A stretch of 64,000 bases of DNA from positions 124,001 to 188,000 of the forward strand of contig NZ_CAHLAR010000009.1 of assembly GCF_903652925.1 (NCBI RefSeq). Direction: 5' to 3'. The stretch comes from Achromobacter anxifer. GTDB taxonomy: Bacteria; Pseudomonadota; Gammaproteobacteria; Burkholderiales; Burkholderiaceae_B. Positions 1 through 15,000 of this stretch are shown one piece after another (positions within the stretch are counted from its first letter, which is position 1; the number at the start of each line of letters is the position of its first letter). The position numbers were made by a program, and so were the translations under genes. The notes beneath the pieces are model-generated. The model was not told where the DNA came from, made no database searches, and saw only the letters and a list, made by a program, of their open reading frames with translations.

Positions 1-3000
1 TTGAATACCTTCAGCTGGCCATCGGAACCCGGCCGGATGATGGTGCCGTCCAGCACGACCGCGTCCCTGACGTTCATCAGCATCGGCGAATCGTTGACGA
101 TATTGATCTGGGTATTGGCGCGGGCGTCGATGCCCGACCGGTATACCCCGCTGGTGTCGCTGGCGCTCACGTAGACCGAACCGCCGGACGCATACATGTC
201 CGGCATGTCGATGAAGAAGGTGCTGAACGAATCCAGATAGCGGATCTGGCCGTTGGCCAGCGTCATGCCCATCTGGATGCTTTGCAGCTGCTGTTGCAGC
301 GCGGCGATGTTGGCCTGGTAACGCGCCACCGCCTGCGGGTCCGAGGCGTGCTCGACCTGCATCCGCGTCAGCGTGCGGATCTGCTCGCTGATGACGTTCT
401 GCTGGCTGGCATAGCGCAGCGTCGGCTGGTCTATGTCCACCGTCTTCAGCACGAAGTACAGCCTGCCGACGTTGCCTGCGGCAAAGGCGCCGAAGTCGGA
501 CCCCAGCGCTTCGTCCTTCTGCGCCTGGGTCGGATTGCTCAGGCGCATCCAATAGCTGTTGTTGACGTAGTCCTCCGCCGCCAGATCCAGGTCGCGGCTA
601 TTGGGGCTGTTGTAGCGGTAGTAGCTGCCGTTGTGCTCGATGATCATCCCGGTCGTGACGTTGACCTTGATGTCGCTGGCGCTGAACGCGGTCAGTTCAT
701 AGCGCACGTCGATGTTGACCGTGCCCGGCGCGCCGTCCAGGCTGGTCTTGCCTGCGCCCAGCAGCTTTTCCAGGATGGCCTTGACCACGGGCGAGTTCGA
801 ATCGAAGCGCAGCGGCGCCCCGGCCGTGGGCAGGCCTGCCCCGGACAGCCCCAGCTGCGCCAGCAATTCCGCCGGGATCACGAACAGGTTGGCGGCATTG
901 TTCACGCCGGCGATGATCTGGGTCGCCGAACCGGTGGCGACCCTGCTGGACGTGGTATCCACCACGGCGTCGGCCAGCTTGACGGTGGGATTCAGGTTCA
1001 GGCCGATGACCTGCACCGAGCCGTTCACGTGGGCCTGGTCCAGCTTGGACGGATTGGTCTCCAGCCGCACGTTGCGCTGCGCCTTCAGCAGCGAGCCGAT
1101 GGAGGACACCCCGTCGATCAGCACGGTATTGATCTGGCGCGCCCGGGCGCCGCTGTCCACGTCCGGAATCTGGGCAATGCCCACCAGCGTGAACGACACG
1201 TTGTCGTTGGCCAGCAGATAGCCGGTGGACAGCGGATCGGACGCCTTGCCGCTGCCCGCCAGCGCCAGGATGCTGTCGCCCTCGATCGAGGAATTGTCGA
1301 TCAGGATGGCGTTGCGCACCGTCAGGTCGTTGTTGCTGTCCGACTTGCTGAAGCTGGACACGGCCACCACCAGCAGATCGCTGATGGTGGTCGTCACGCC
1401 GCGCGTGTTGGCCGCCATGACCACGTCGCCGAAGGCGTTGCGCAGGAACGCGCCGCTGACCTTGACCTGCGACAGCGCGCCGTCGGTGCTGAGCTTGTTG
1501 GTCGACAGCGTCACCGATACGCCGGAAACGCCGGTGATCTTGTTGCGCTGGGTATAGATGATGTCGTTGGTCGTCACCAGGTCCAGCATGCCCGGCGTGT
1601 CGAAATTGCCGCGCGCCTGCACCACGGTCATGCCCGCCGACTCCAGCGTGCTGTTGGCCTGCCGCGCGCCGGTGATGGTGATGGTCGATTCCGGCTTGAT
1701 CGTCACCGTGTGCTTGCTGACGTCCGCACCCGCCACCTTGACAGAGTAGCCGCTCAGGGTGGAGGTGCCGCGCACGGTGTTGTTGCTGCGGATGTCCAGC
1801 TTGTTGCCGGTCACCTGCGCGCCGCCGCTGATGTCGATGGCGGACTTGCCGCCGACTTCCACATCGATCTTGCCTTGGCGTCCAGCCACCAGCGCGATCG
1901 TGCCGGCGTCCATCTTCACGTCCACTGACTGCACCTGGCCCGCGACTATGCTCAGTAGCGTGCCGTCCACGCGGGCGTTGTTGCCGATCTGCACGCGCGA
2001 ATCCAGGGCAGTGGTCAGCTTGGCGCTGTCGATCGACACCGTGACGCCGCCCACTTCCAGCGAACGGGCCTCGGCCTGCAAGCCGGCCTCGCCGTTGCGC
2101 TCGGTGGTGGCGGCGGTGGTGATGCCGATGATGGCGCCCTGCACGGTGGCGTTGTCCACCGAGGCCTTGAGCGAGCCGCCCAGGCGGGTTTCGGCGCTCA
2201 TCACGCCCACGCCGATCACGCCTCCGGTGATCGCCTTGGAATAGGCGCGGCCGTAATAGGTGCCCTGCGCATTGATATTGACCATGCCCGGGATCTCGCC
2301 CTGGCCCGGCACGGAAACCGACACGCCCTGCAGGACCGCGCCATTGCGCGCCTCGGCCAGGGTCGTGGTGGCGATGTCGACCAGCGCCTTGTTGACGTTC
2401 ACGGCCAGCCCTGTGGTGGCGGCCACGCCGGCCGTCTGGGTCTGGCTGAAGTCGACGCTGACCAACGCGTTCATGTCAACCACGGGCGCGCTGACGGTGG
2501 CGCCATCCACGGAGGCCGTGGTCGTGTCGCGCGCGATGTTCTCGGCGATGCCGACGCCGACTGCCGCGCCCACGATGCCCACCGCCACGCTGACCTGGGT
2601 CAGGTCGATCTCGGCGCGGACCTGGGTGTCGGCCTTGATCTCGACCTTGCCCAACGCCCCCACCTTGCCCGCGCCCAAGATCCGGGCGCTGACGTTGTTG
2701 CGGGTATTGTTGGTGACGCGCACCCCTGCGCCCGACGCCGCGATGCCGCCGCCCACCGCTACCGAGGCGGTGACCGCGTCCAGCCCCTTGAAGTCGGTCT
2801 TCTCCAGCGCCGTGACGGACACGGCGTCATAGGCGCCCACGTTCTTGCCGCTGGCGGTATTGATGTAGGCGCTGACCTCGTTGGCGGCTTCGCTGTCCAC
2901 CAGCGTCACGGCCAGGGCCAGGTTCAGCCCGAAATTGCCCGGCACCGGCAGCGAGGCCGCCACGGCCACGCCGTAGGCGCCGGACTTCAGGATCGTGCTG

Positions 3001-6000
3001 GCGTCCTGCGCGCGGACGTTCACGGAACCCGCCCCGCCAGTGATGCCGGCGATGGCCTCCGAGCCCTGGATATAGGCGGAAGTCGTCGTCGCAAAGCGAT
3101 TGGTGACCTGCACCCCCGACCCGGCGGCCGAGCCGCCGGCGCCCGCCACCGCCACGCTGCCGGCGAAGTTGACGCTGGTCAGCGTTTCGCTGGAAGTGGC
3201 CAGCACGTCCACATTGCCCTTGGCAACGGAGATCGTGCTGTTGTCGATATAGGCCAGCGCGCGATTGGCGCGAGTCACGCCATCGCCCGAGTAGGCGCCG
3301 AAAGTGTTCTTCGCAATCGACACGCCTATGCTGGCGCCCAGGCCCGCGCCCGTGACGCTGACCGACACCGCGCCGGTCACGGCGGAGATGCTGGAGGTAT
3401 TGTCCGCCTTCACCGATACGCCGGTGCCCGCCGTGATGGTCGAGCCGCTGATGTAGCCGCCCACGTCGTTGGCGACGGTCTGCGTGCTTTCCGCGCCCGC
3501 GCCGGACACGGCGACGCCCGCAAAGCCCGCAGCCACCGAGGCCGCCACCGACACGCCGTCCAGCGTCGCCGTTTCCTTGGCCGACACCGCGACGCCGTCC
3601 GACACGTTCAGCGTCGATCCCGTAATGGAAGACTGCACGCTCATGGCCGCCACGTTGCGCGCCACCGAGGCGCCCACCGACAGCGAGCCGCCCTGCATCG
3701 CGAACGCCAGCGACGCGCCGATGGCCTTGGCCTCCAGCGTCGTTGTGTCCTGGGCCGTCACCGCCACCCGCGTCATCTGCGCGCCGGCGCTGGCGGTGAG
3801 CACCGAGTTCGACAGCGCCGCCTCGACTGCGCCCAGCGCCTTGTTGCTGGCCAGGGCCACGCCCACCGACAGGGCCAGTCCCTGCGAGGTGCCCGCCAGG
3901 CTTGCGCCCGCGGCGGTGGCCTTGAGCGTGGACGTATTGGATGCCCTGACGTTCAGGCTCTCGGCCCCCCGCACGGTGGCGTCGGACTGCGTCAATCCGT
4001 TCACTTCGGCGCGCGTGACAGCGCGCGAGGTGTTGTAGGCCGACGATCCGGCGCCAGCAAGCGCCGCGCCCTGGTACGCGATACCCACCGCGCCCGCGAC
4101 CACAACCGCTTCCAGGGTCTGCCTGGTATCGGCGCTTACATTGACCGCGCCTAAATGCCATACCTGCGTATTGCTCAGGCTGGCGCGCGCGCCGGCCGCC
4201 TGGGTAATCTCGTTCTCCGCCAGCGAAGCGCCGATGGCCAGCGAGCCGCCCGCGGCAGTGAAGGCCACGCTGGCGACCACCACCTTGGCGTCGATCGCGC
4301 CGCTCATGTCGGCGTCTATCGTCAACGCATTGGCGCCGTTGCCAGTGACGCGCGAGCCGTTCATCATTGCCACGGCGGACGAGCTGATCACGTTGCGCGC
4401 ATCGGCGCCACCGCCTGCCACTGACAGGCCGCCCAGGCTGACGCCCGCCGCGATCGACACCGCCACGGATATCGTGTGGATGCTGGCCTGGCTGTCCGCC
4501 TTGACCGTGATCACCGGCGCGCCGGTGAAGTTCACGCCGTCCACCTTGGCCAGCGTGTCGTTGCCGACCTCGTTCTGGGCCAGCGACGCCGCCACGGACA
4601 GCGAGGCCGTCGCGCCCAGCGACACGGCCACCGAGATCGCCACCGCGGCGATCGTGCTGTCGATGCGCGACTTGTCCGTCGCCACGACGGACACGCTGGC
4701 CGCATTCCAGGCGTGAGCCTGGTTCTGGTCGGTAATGCGGGCGGTGATGGCGGTCTTGATCTTGTTGACCGCCCGTGCGCCCGCGCCGGCCCCCGACACC
4801 GCCAGGCTGGCGCCGTCGACGATGGGCGGCGCGTAGGCCACCGACACCGCGACCGCGCCCGCCACCACCACGGCGTCTATGCTTTGCTGTTGGTCGACGC
4901 TGCCGTCGGCCTTGAATTTCACGTTGCTTGCGTTCACCGAGACCGCGCCCGCGGTCACCGCGCTGCGGTCGATCGATGCCGTGATCTCATTGACTGGACG
5001 GTTCGCGCCCAGCGCGACCACCTGGCCTGCGCTGTTGACGTCGTAGCCTATGACGTTTTCGGCCATGGCGACGCCCACGGAGGCCGACGCGGCCGCATAG
5101 TGGCTGACGGATACCGACGCCGACATGCCCAGCACCACTGCGTTGATCTGCGACAGGCCCAGGGCCCGCACGTCGAGCGCGCCCCTGGCGCCGCCCGCGC
5201 CCTCCGTGCTGATGTGTGCGTCCGAGATGCCCGCCTGCACGCTGGCCGAGATGACGTTGCGCGCCAGCGCGCCGCCGCCGCCGATGGCGGCATTGGCGCT
5301 GTCGCCCACCGACACCGCCACCGAAGCGCCCAGCACCACCGACAGGATGCCGGCCTGCTGGTTCGCACTGACGGACAGTCCGGCTCCTGCCGTCTGGATG
5401 TCGCCGCCCCGGATGTCGGCATGCACCGTATTGAAAACCTTGTTGACCGCGACGCTGGTGCCCACCGCGATCGCCACGCCCGCGCTGCCGGCCTGCACGC
5501 TGACCGCGCCGCCAACCGCAATGGCGGTGATCGTGGCCCGGTCCGACGCCGATACCGTTACGCCCTGGCCCGTTCCATTCGTCCAGATCACCGAGTTCTC
5601 GACCAGCGCGCGCACCGTCGTGCTGATTTCGCTGATCGCCACCGACACGCCCACCGAAGCGCCCGCGCCCATGCCACCAGCGGAAACCGCCACCGCCAAG
5701 GCGCCTGCCACCGTCACGATGCTGCCGGTGTTCTCGGCGTTGACGCGCACGTCGCCCGCGATATATCCATTGTTCAGCGGGATCACATTCTTCAGCGTGG
5801 CCTCCACCGACCCGCCGATGGTATTGCCGCTGCCCGCGCCGGCGCCCGCCCCGGCGAATCCCTGCCCCACGGCGACTGCCGCTGCCACGCCGATCGACAC
5901 CGACACGATGCGCGATTCGTTGACCGCGTCCACCGCGATGCCATGCGCCGAACCGATGGCCGTGTTCAGGCCGCTGTTACTGGCGCTGCTGCCATCGATA

Positions 6001-9000
6001 TAGGCCCGGGTCTGGTTGTTGACGGTATTGTGGGTCGCCGACACGCCGGCCGCGATGCCCGCGCCGCTGCCCGGCGACACCGCCACGCCCAGCCCGCCGG
6101 CCACCGCCAGCACATAGCCGTCGTCGCGCGCCTGCACCGCCACGCCCGGCGCGCCGCCGGCGGACAACGCCTCGACCAGCCGCGCGTTGCGAATGCCGGC
6201 CTCGTTCTTGCTGTTCAGCCGGTTCACAGAGACCGCGCCGCCCACCGACACCGCCGCCGTGCCCACGGCCACGCTGCCCGCCACGGTCACGTTATGGATG
6301 CTGCCCTCGAACAGCGACGCCACCTGCACGTGCGCGCCGCGCACGGCGCCCTGCGTGTCGCGGATCTGCGCCGAAATGGAATGCTCGCGCGCGTTGCCCG
6401 CGGGCGCGCCGCCCAGGTAGTTGTAGGACAGGCTGGCGCCCACGGCCACGCTCGCGCCCTGCGACCCCAGCCCCAGCGCCACCGCGCCCGCCAGGCTGTT
6501 GATCGTGGATTCGTCGCTGGCCCGGACCACGATGTCGCCGCCGGCCGTCACGTCCTGGCCGGCCGAGGTTTCGCCGATCTCGGCCTTGATAGAGTTCGCG
6601 ATCCAGTTCAGGACCGCGGAACCGCCAAAGCCCACGTTGGCGCCGGAGCCGCCGGCCGCGACCGCGCCGCTGACCGCCATGGTCGAAATCTGGGCGTTCA
6701 GGCCCGGCGACAGGTCGTCCGGCTTGGCAAACGCCGCCTGCACCACGATGTCGCCCGTGGCCGACAGGGACGAGCGCACCGCGCCCGCGTACACCGTGTC
6801 GAAGATCTGGTTGACCGCGAAGGCCATGCCGGCGGCCACCCGGCCGCCCACCGAGACCGCCACGTTGCCGGCCAGCGCCGCAATGCTGGCCGTGTCGCGC
6901 GCCACGATGCGGATGTCGCCCGAGGTCGCCGTCACGGAGGCGTCGCGGATCTGCGCATGCACCGTGTTCTGGATCGTGTTGACGGCCAGCGAGCCGCTGA
7001 CCGCCACGCCCGCGCCGCCGGCCAGGCCCACGGACACGTTGTAGATGCTGGCGCGCTCTTCGGCGCGCACCTGCACCGCCTGGGCCTCTACGGTCGCCTG
7101 CGCGATCGCCGCGCGCACGTTGTTGCGCATGTCGGCCACGCCCACGGACGCGCCGATGGCCGCCGATGCCCCCTGGGTGGTGGAAATGCCCAGCGCGCCC
7201 GTCGCCGTCACGATGCGGCTGGCGTCCTGCGCCGACACCGATACCGCGCCGGCGTCGGCCTGCACCTTGGTTCCGGCGGCCGCGCCGGTGTTGTCGATGA
7301 TGGCGGTGACGTCGGCCCGAGACAGGTTGACGCCAATGGCGCCCGCGCCGCCCAGGGACTTGCCGCCGGCTCCCGCCACCGTGATGCTGAGCATGCTGTT
7401 GCTCAGCGACTGGCCCTTGGTCAGCGAGCCGATGTCCAGCGTGATCAGGCCGCCCGAGCTGATGCGGTCAACCGCCTTCTGCAGGCTGATGCCGCCCGTG
7501 CCGGTCAGCGCGCCCAGCTGCATCGCGATGCCGTCGCGGGCATTCTCTAGCGAGCTGGCCAGCTGATATCGGAACGCGCCGCCTTGCGAGGCATTGATCA
7601 CGTAGTAGCGCTGGCCGTCCACCAGGCCGGCGATGTTCGTGCCCTGGCTGCGGTAGATGACCACGTCGCCCGTGGCCAGGCCCGCGTCGCTGGCGAACGA
7701 GAAGCTGTTTTCGCCCGCGATCTGGCTCTTGGCCGAGGAGGCCGACAGCGTCGCATTGGTCGGCGTGCCTTGCGTGATGCTGGTGTTCTGGGTGCCGTCG
7801 CTGCCCGTGCTGGTCGAGGTCTGCGAGGTCTGTCGCTGCAGCGCGACCTGAGTGAACGCGATCATGGCGTCCGGGTTGACCGAAATCGGCCGGTTCTGGG
7901 CGTCCAGCAGCTTGACGCCGTTGGCGTCGGCCAGGAAGTAGTCGTAGCGCTTGCTGCCGGCGTTGAACTCCGCCACATACCCCAGCGCTCCCAGCGTCAC
8001 CGCCGCGCCGTTCACGTCCTTGAAGCGCAGCGTGGTGCTGTTCACCACTTCGACCACATAGACGTGGTCGTTGGCCAGGCCGGTCAGGATGCCGTTGGCC
8101 GCCAGGTTGACGACCACCTTGTCGCCCGTGGCCAGGCCATGGGCCTTAGGCAGGGTCAGGCTGCCGTCCGGATTCAGGGCCGCGCCCGCGGGATTGCTGA
8201 CGCTGAAGCGCTGCAGGGCGCCGCCGACGGCCGCGCCGCTGAAGTCGACCACGTTGCCCTGGCCGTCGCGCAGCTGGAACGAGGTCTGGTCCGCGCTCAG
8301 GTTGAACACGTAATAGGTCACGCCGACCTTCAACACATCCTTGCCCTGGGCCAGGATGCGGTTGGCCAGCACGTCCTCGATCTGGCCGTTGCTGCCCACC
8401 GAACCGCTGTAGATGATGGCGGAGCCTTCCTGCACGCCCGGGAAGGGTTGCGCCAGCACCAGGGTGTTGGTGGCGGTATTCAGCGTCACGCCCGCGTCCA
8501 CGCCGTGGAACGGCTGCAGGTTGACGCTGGTGGCCTCCTGCATGCGCACGTGGGCGAAGCCGATGGCGGACAGGTTGACCACGCTGCCGAACTGCAGGGC
8601 CTTGCCGCGCAGCGCGTCTTCCTGGGTGTCCGCCAGCTGGATGATGGCCTGGCCGTCCGGCGCCTCGCGCCGGATCACGTAGTACACGCGGTCGTTGCGC
8701 AGGCTGGAGCCGTCGGCCAGCGTGATGTTGCCGGCGCCCGAACTCAGGTAGACGCCGTCGCCGGTCTGCCAGCCGGAGAATTCCCCGCCGCTCGCGCCGG
8801 ATTGCCCCGGCATGCCGGCGTTGCCGCTGTCGTCCTTGGTGCCGTTGATGATGGCCGCGGCATCCCCAGTGAAGGTCAGCGTGCTGCCACCCTGGTTCAC
8901 GCCGATGCCGCCGTCGCCCACCGGCAACTGATTGCCGCCATTGAGCTGGGCATTGCCGCCCGCGGCCATCGGGTCCACCAGGCCGGCAAAGACGTTGATG

Positions 9001-12000
9001 TTGCCTTGCGCCGCGCGCACGTCGCTGCGCAGGATGGAGGCGGCGATCTTGGGATTGGCGGTGGCGCCGGCATTGTCGGCCACTCCCACCGTGGTGACGG
9101 CCGCGCCGGAATCGGCCAGCGTCGTGTTGTTGAAGCCCAGCAGATTGCGGTCGAACGCCGTGTTGCCGCCCATGATGTTGACGGCCACGGCCAGCCCCAC
9201 CGCCGCGCCCTGGGTGGCGATCGCGCCGGCGACCGTGATGGCGTAGAGGGCCGACGCGTCAGAGGCGTTGACGCGCACGGCGTCGCCCGAGAAGCCGGCC
9301 TGGCTGCCGGCCTTGACCGTGCTGTCGCTGATGCGGGCCTCGGTGGCGCCGCGCATCATGTTGACGTTGACGGCTCCCGCCAGCGCGAACTTCTTGGACA
9401 GCGCGCCCGCCGCGCCCACGGACACCAGCAGCGGCGAGGAATGCGCCGACACATCGACCTTGCCCGCGACGTCCACGTCCGCGTATTCGAGCAGCGCGCT
9501 GGTGCGCGAGCTGAACTCGTTGACGCTGACCGACGCGCCCACGGCCACGGAACCGCCAGCCGTCACCGCCACGCCGCCGGTCACCGCGACCAGTGTGTTG
9601 TTCTCGGTCGCCTCGACCGTCAACGCAGACGCGTCGATACGGCTGCGCGCGGTCACCGCGCCATTGCCGTCGCGGCTGGGCAGCACATAGGCCGCCACCG
9701 CCGAGCTGACACGGTTGACCTGGACCGAGCCCGCGGCCGCGAACTTCGCTTCGCCCATGCCCACGCCGACGCCGACCGCGCCGCCGCCCAGGGACGAGGT
9801 GTCCTTCGCCGTGACGTTCACGGCGCCATGGCCGCCCGTGTCCACGGTCGAACCCTGGATCCCGGCCATGACGACGTTGCCGATCTCGTTGTAGCTGACG
9901 GCGATGCCTACGCCCGCCTTCTTGCCCACGCCCGCGGCGCCGGTGATCGCGACCAGCGTGCTCTTGTCCTCGGCCCGGATGTCGACGCCGTGGTTGCTGC
10001 CAGCCGCGCCGCCATAGACGACCTTGCTGTTGACCAGGTAGCTGTTGATGCGGTTGGACAGCACGTTGACAGATACCGATCCGCCCACGCCCGCGCCGTC
10101 GCGCGCCGCGCCCAGGGCGCCGGCAAAGCCCACCGCCACCTGTGTGGATTGCGCCGACACGTCGACGCGTCCGGTGTACAGCAGCTCGGTCACCTGGCGG
10201 ATGCCCGCCTCGGCATTGTTGGTGCTGACGTTGACCGCCACCGCCGCGCCCACGCCCGCCTTGCCTTCCGAACTGGCTACCGCGCCCGCCACGGTGACCA
10301 GCACGCTCAGGTCGCGCGCCTCCAGCGTCACGTCGCGAGCGCTGACCTTGGCCGCATTGCCCAGCACCGCGATATTGGCGTAATCCGCCACGCCGACGGC
10401 AGCCGAACCGGCCACGGCCACGCCCTTCTGCCCCTTGGCGCCGGCCATGCCGGCGGCGATGGTGACGGCCACGCCGGTACGCCGCGCTGCCAGCGCCAAG
10501 TCCGCAGCCACCACCAGTTCGCCCACGGCCAGCACCTGGGCGCGCGCTTCGCCGCCCAGCATGTTCATGCTGTAGGCGCCGGCTATGCCCACGTTGGACT
10601 TGGCGTTGTCCGACTGCGCCAGCGCGGCCGAACCCGACAGGGCCAGGGTATGGGTGCCGTTCTGCGCCTCTACCTTGGCGTCGCCGCCTATGGTGATCTT
10701 CATGCCGGCCGCGTTCACATAGGCCTGCGCGAAGTCGCTGACCATGTTGACCGCCACCGCGCCCGAAATGGCCACGCCGGCCTTGGATTGCTGGCTGCCG
10801 GACCCGCCGCCTGGCGCCGGGCTGCCCGGCGCCGCGCCCGTATCCTGCGTCAGCTGGGTCACCTGGCCGCTCAGGCCTTCCAGCTTCGAACCCAGGTCCG
10901 TCGGCGCTGGCGCGGGACTGTCCGCGCCGGGCGCGGCGTCGCCCTGGCTGGTGGGCAGCTTGAGGTTGTCCAGGCTGGTGCCCGTGCCCCCTGCTCCGCC
11001 CGCGCCGCCGGCCCCCGCTCCCGTGCCGCTGCCGGCGCCCGCCACCGGGCTGGAAACGCGCGAGCCCGCCACGGCCAGATTGCCGATGAAACCCTTGTTT
11101 TCCGCCCGCAGCGTCAGCGACGCCGCCGAGAACGAGCCCACCGGCCGGGCCGTGGGCGCGCCGTCCGCCGCGCGCAGCGTGTCCCCAATCAGGGCCTGCG
11201 TCCAGCGGTTGACGTCATTGATGGACACGCTCATGCCCACACCCACCGCCTGCGATCCGGCGGCGGCGCCCGCCACCGTGCCGACCCAGGTCGCGTCCGT
11301 GGCCTGGATGGACGCCGCGCCCGCGGCGGTGATGTTGGCGCCGCGGCCGACCTGCGCCAACGTCGTCGCGCTGGTGGAATTGACCAGCACCACGCCATTG
11401 AGCGCCAGGGTCTTGGCCTGTCCGCCCGATGCGCCCAGCGTCACGGAAATCAGTTCATTGTCGGCATCGACCGTCAGCTTGCCCGAGTTGATCTCGGCGG
11501 TGTCGCTGACCACCGCGCGCGTCTGGTGCGTGGCGGCATTCACGTACACCGACACGCCGATCGCCGAGCCTTCCTTGGAGCTGCTGCCATAGTCGAAGCC
11601 CTGGAACTTGGGGGTCAGGAAACCCTTGACCAGATCCTTGCCATAGCTGAAGCGGCCTTCGGAAGCGCCGCGCGGAGCGGCCTTCTGCAGCGACTTCGCG
11701 CCGCCCAGGGACATGGACGGCAGGATGATGTTGCCCACCAGGTTCAGGCGCTGCGAGGAATTCTCCGCCTCGACCTTCACGTCGCCGGCCGCGCCGCCCG
11801 ACAGCGTCGTATTGATCTTGCCTGCGACCTGGGCCTGGGTCTTGGTGTCCTGCACCAGCACCGTGAAGGCGCCGGACAGGGCCAGCTTCTTGCTCTTGGC
11901 CGTGGCGCTGGCCCAGCTGCTGAAGCTGGACGAAATGCCGCCCGTGCTGGTCAACGTGGCCTGCAGATTGTTGAGGAAGGACGCGGCGGCCTTGCCCGCC

Positions 12001-15000
12001 ACCGTCATCTTGTCCTTGGTGCCGTCGGCGTCGTTCCACTTGGTGTCGATGCCGTCGAAGGGCGCATACAGATTGACCAGCCAGAGCTTCTTCGGGTCGA
12101 TCTGGTTCAGCGTGCTGGCGGTCACCGCCACGTCGCCGCCCTGGGTGCTGATGTTGGCCAGCTGGCTGACAGTGGCCTGGGTCGCGACGTTGTCGATGCC
12201 GATGATCACGGCCGCCGCGGCGCCGAAATCGGAACCGTCCGGGCCCGCCGCGCGCTCGGGCTGATTGGTCGTGAGATTGTTCTTCTTGTTCAGGAACGCC
12301 TGCTTGTCGGCGATGGCCTGGTCATCCACCCCGCTCATGACCGTGAGCTTGGTGTTGTACTGCGTCTGCGCGTTGACGGTGACGTCGCCGCCCGCCGTGC
12401 TGACCGTGGCCGCCGTCACGCCGTTGCCGATGCGGGCCGTGGTCGTGATGTTGCTCATCGACATGCCCAACGCCGCCCCGACCTGGAACTCGGTGGAAGG
12501 CTTGTCGATTTCCTTCTGGATGTCGGAGTCGTACTTGGCGCGGTCCTCGAAGTCCTTTTCCTGCTTGATCTGCTTGATCTTCTCGCCGAACTTGGTGCCC
12601 CGGTTTTCCGACACCAGCGCGCTGAAGAAGCTCTTGGTGTACTGCGCTCCGGTGCCCAGGCCGCTCAAGGCGCCGCCCACGATGGGGGTGACTGTCTTGC
12701 CGATGGCCGCGCTCTTGGCCTCGGTCTGCGCCGACGAAAGAAAATCGCTGCCGGTGGCGGCGCGACCGCCCAGGATGGTCTTGACGGCGATGGCGCTGCC
12801 CGCGTCCTCCGCCTTGGCCTCGACGGTCACCTTGCCCGCATTGCGAGCCACCACCGTGCCGTCCATGAAGGCTTCGGTGGTCAGCTGGTTGTATGCGAAG
12901 CCCACCGCCACGCCCACCTTGGCGTAGCTGGCCTTGTACTTGCCCGTTTCCTTGGACGGATCGATCTTGCCGTCGGCGCCCGTCACCGGCTTGGTGTCGT
13001 CGCTTTCGGCCATGGCGCCCGCGGCCGATATCGAAATCGTGCTCTTGTGGCTGGTCAGGGCCTGGATCGTAACGTCGCCGCCCACCCCGCTGACGCTGCT
13101 GGTATACGCGTCGGCGGTATGCAACAGGCCAGTTTCCAGCCGCGCGCCCGTGCCGATGTGCACGGAGGATTCGCTGATCACCACCGCCACGCCCACGCCG
13201 ATCACCGCCGGCACGGCGCCCAGCTGGCCGGGCAACAGCGCGATCTCCATTTCGTTGGTGAGATCGGACTTGATGGTGATCGCCTTGGACGCGATCACCG
13301 TGCCCTGCACGTCGATGGTGGATTTGTTCTGCAGCACGCCCACGGCAATGCCGGCGATCTTCGCCACCAGCGGACTGAGCTTGACCGTGGCGGACGTGGT
13401 CGAGGTGATGGTCACTTCGCCGTTGGACACCAGGCGCGCCTGCGTCCCCACCGTGATCGACGAGGTGTACTTGATGCCCGCCCAGGACGCCATGGCGCTG
13501 GCGCCATCCAGGAACTTCATCAGCGCATCGAAGGCCGAATTCACTCCGCTCGCCAACGAGTTCAGTACGGTGGACTGGTTTTCGCCGTTCTTGATCAGCG
13601 GATCCAGGTCATAGTCCTTGCTGTCGATCTTGCTGGTCAGGCTGACCCCGGATCCTTGCTGGTCCCTGGCCCACAGCGTCGCATTGTTGACCGTGATGCC
13701 GGCGTCCAGCTCGTAGATCTGGGCCATGGCGCTACGCCACGGACGGTAGCGCTGCGCCGCCAGCTCGATTGCGCCGGCGGCCAGCATGATGTTGGCGCCG
13801 CTGGTGGCGCCAACGGTAATGTTCTGCCCCTCCAGGCGCAGGGTGTAGCCCGCGTCCAGCGTGATGTTCTGCAGCACCGTGTAGGATTCGCCGCGGATGA
13901 TGACATTGCGCCCCCCCACCGACAGGGCTTGATCCAGCGTACCCTTGCCGATGTCCAGCACGTAGTCCAGCTTGCCGGTGTTCGCTCCCAGCGTCACCCC
14001 GGCGATCGCGCCGGTCTGGGAAATCAGGCGCGACAGCGCGGTGCCGTCGCCCAGGGCCATCACCTGCAGGCTGTTGCCACTGCCGCTATTCGACGCCAGC
14101 GACACGGTCACCTTGCCAGCGGCGGTGTCCGCCGGCTGAGTGACCACGAAGGACACATTGCTGGTGTTGCCCTTGAGCGTGTCGTAGCCGCCGCGGGTGG
14201 CCAGCGTGACGGCCTGGTTCCAGACGCTGGCGTCCAGCGTGGTCGCGCCGGTGGAACTGGTGGAGATGAGGGTGGCGTCCGCGAACGCGCTGCCATTGAG
14301 CGCCACCTGGCTCGCGGGCGAGCCGCCGCTGACATAGTGGACGTTGGCATTCGACAGCACTGCGCCAAGGCTGGTGTTGACCACCAGGCTGTTGCGTGCC
14401 CCGACCTGCGCGGCAATGCTGTTGCCGGCGCCGGTGTTCAGCGCGCCCTGGCCGTAGTTCACGACGAAGGTGTTGTCGCCGCCACCCGAGCGGATGGTCG
14501 AATTGGAGCCCGCCAGCACGAACTGGGTCTGATGGCCGATGGCGAGCGCCGCGCCCGTCAGGACGCCCGCGCCGTTGGAACTGCTTTGCACCTGCCCGGC
14601 CGCGATCAGGCCCAGCTTGTAGGCCGCATCCGACAGGCTGACCGTCGACGTCGACACCGTGCCGTCGGCGTTCAGCGCGGTCTGCATGCCGGGCGCCAGC
14701 GAGAACACGCCGGAGAAGCCCGCCGCGATCGCGTCCTGGCTGTAGCTGACTTGCAGGCGGCCTTGCGCGTCGAGGCTGGCCGTCAGCGCATAGAGATAAT
14801 CCCAGGCGCTGGTGGTGTCCGTGGCCGGAATCAGCTTGCCGGCGTTCGGCCCGCCCACGGCAATGCGCAGCGGCTCGCCGGCGGCGTTGACCATGATGCC
14901 GGCGCCGATGGCGTCCAGCAGGTCCTGGATGGTGCGCACCCCTTCCAGGCCTACGTCGACCCGCGCGTTGGCATGGTTGGGGAACACGAAGGCCAGCGCC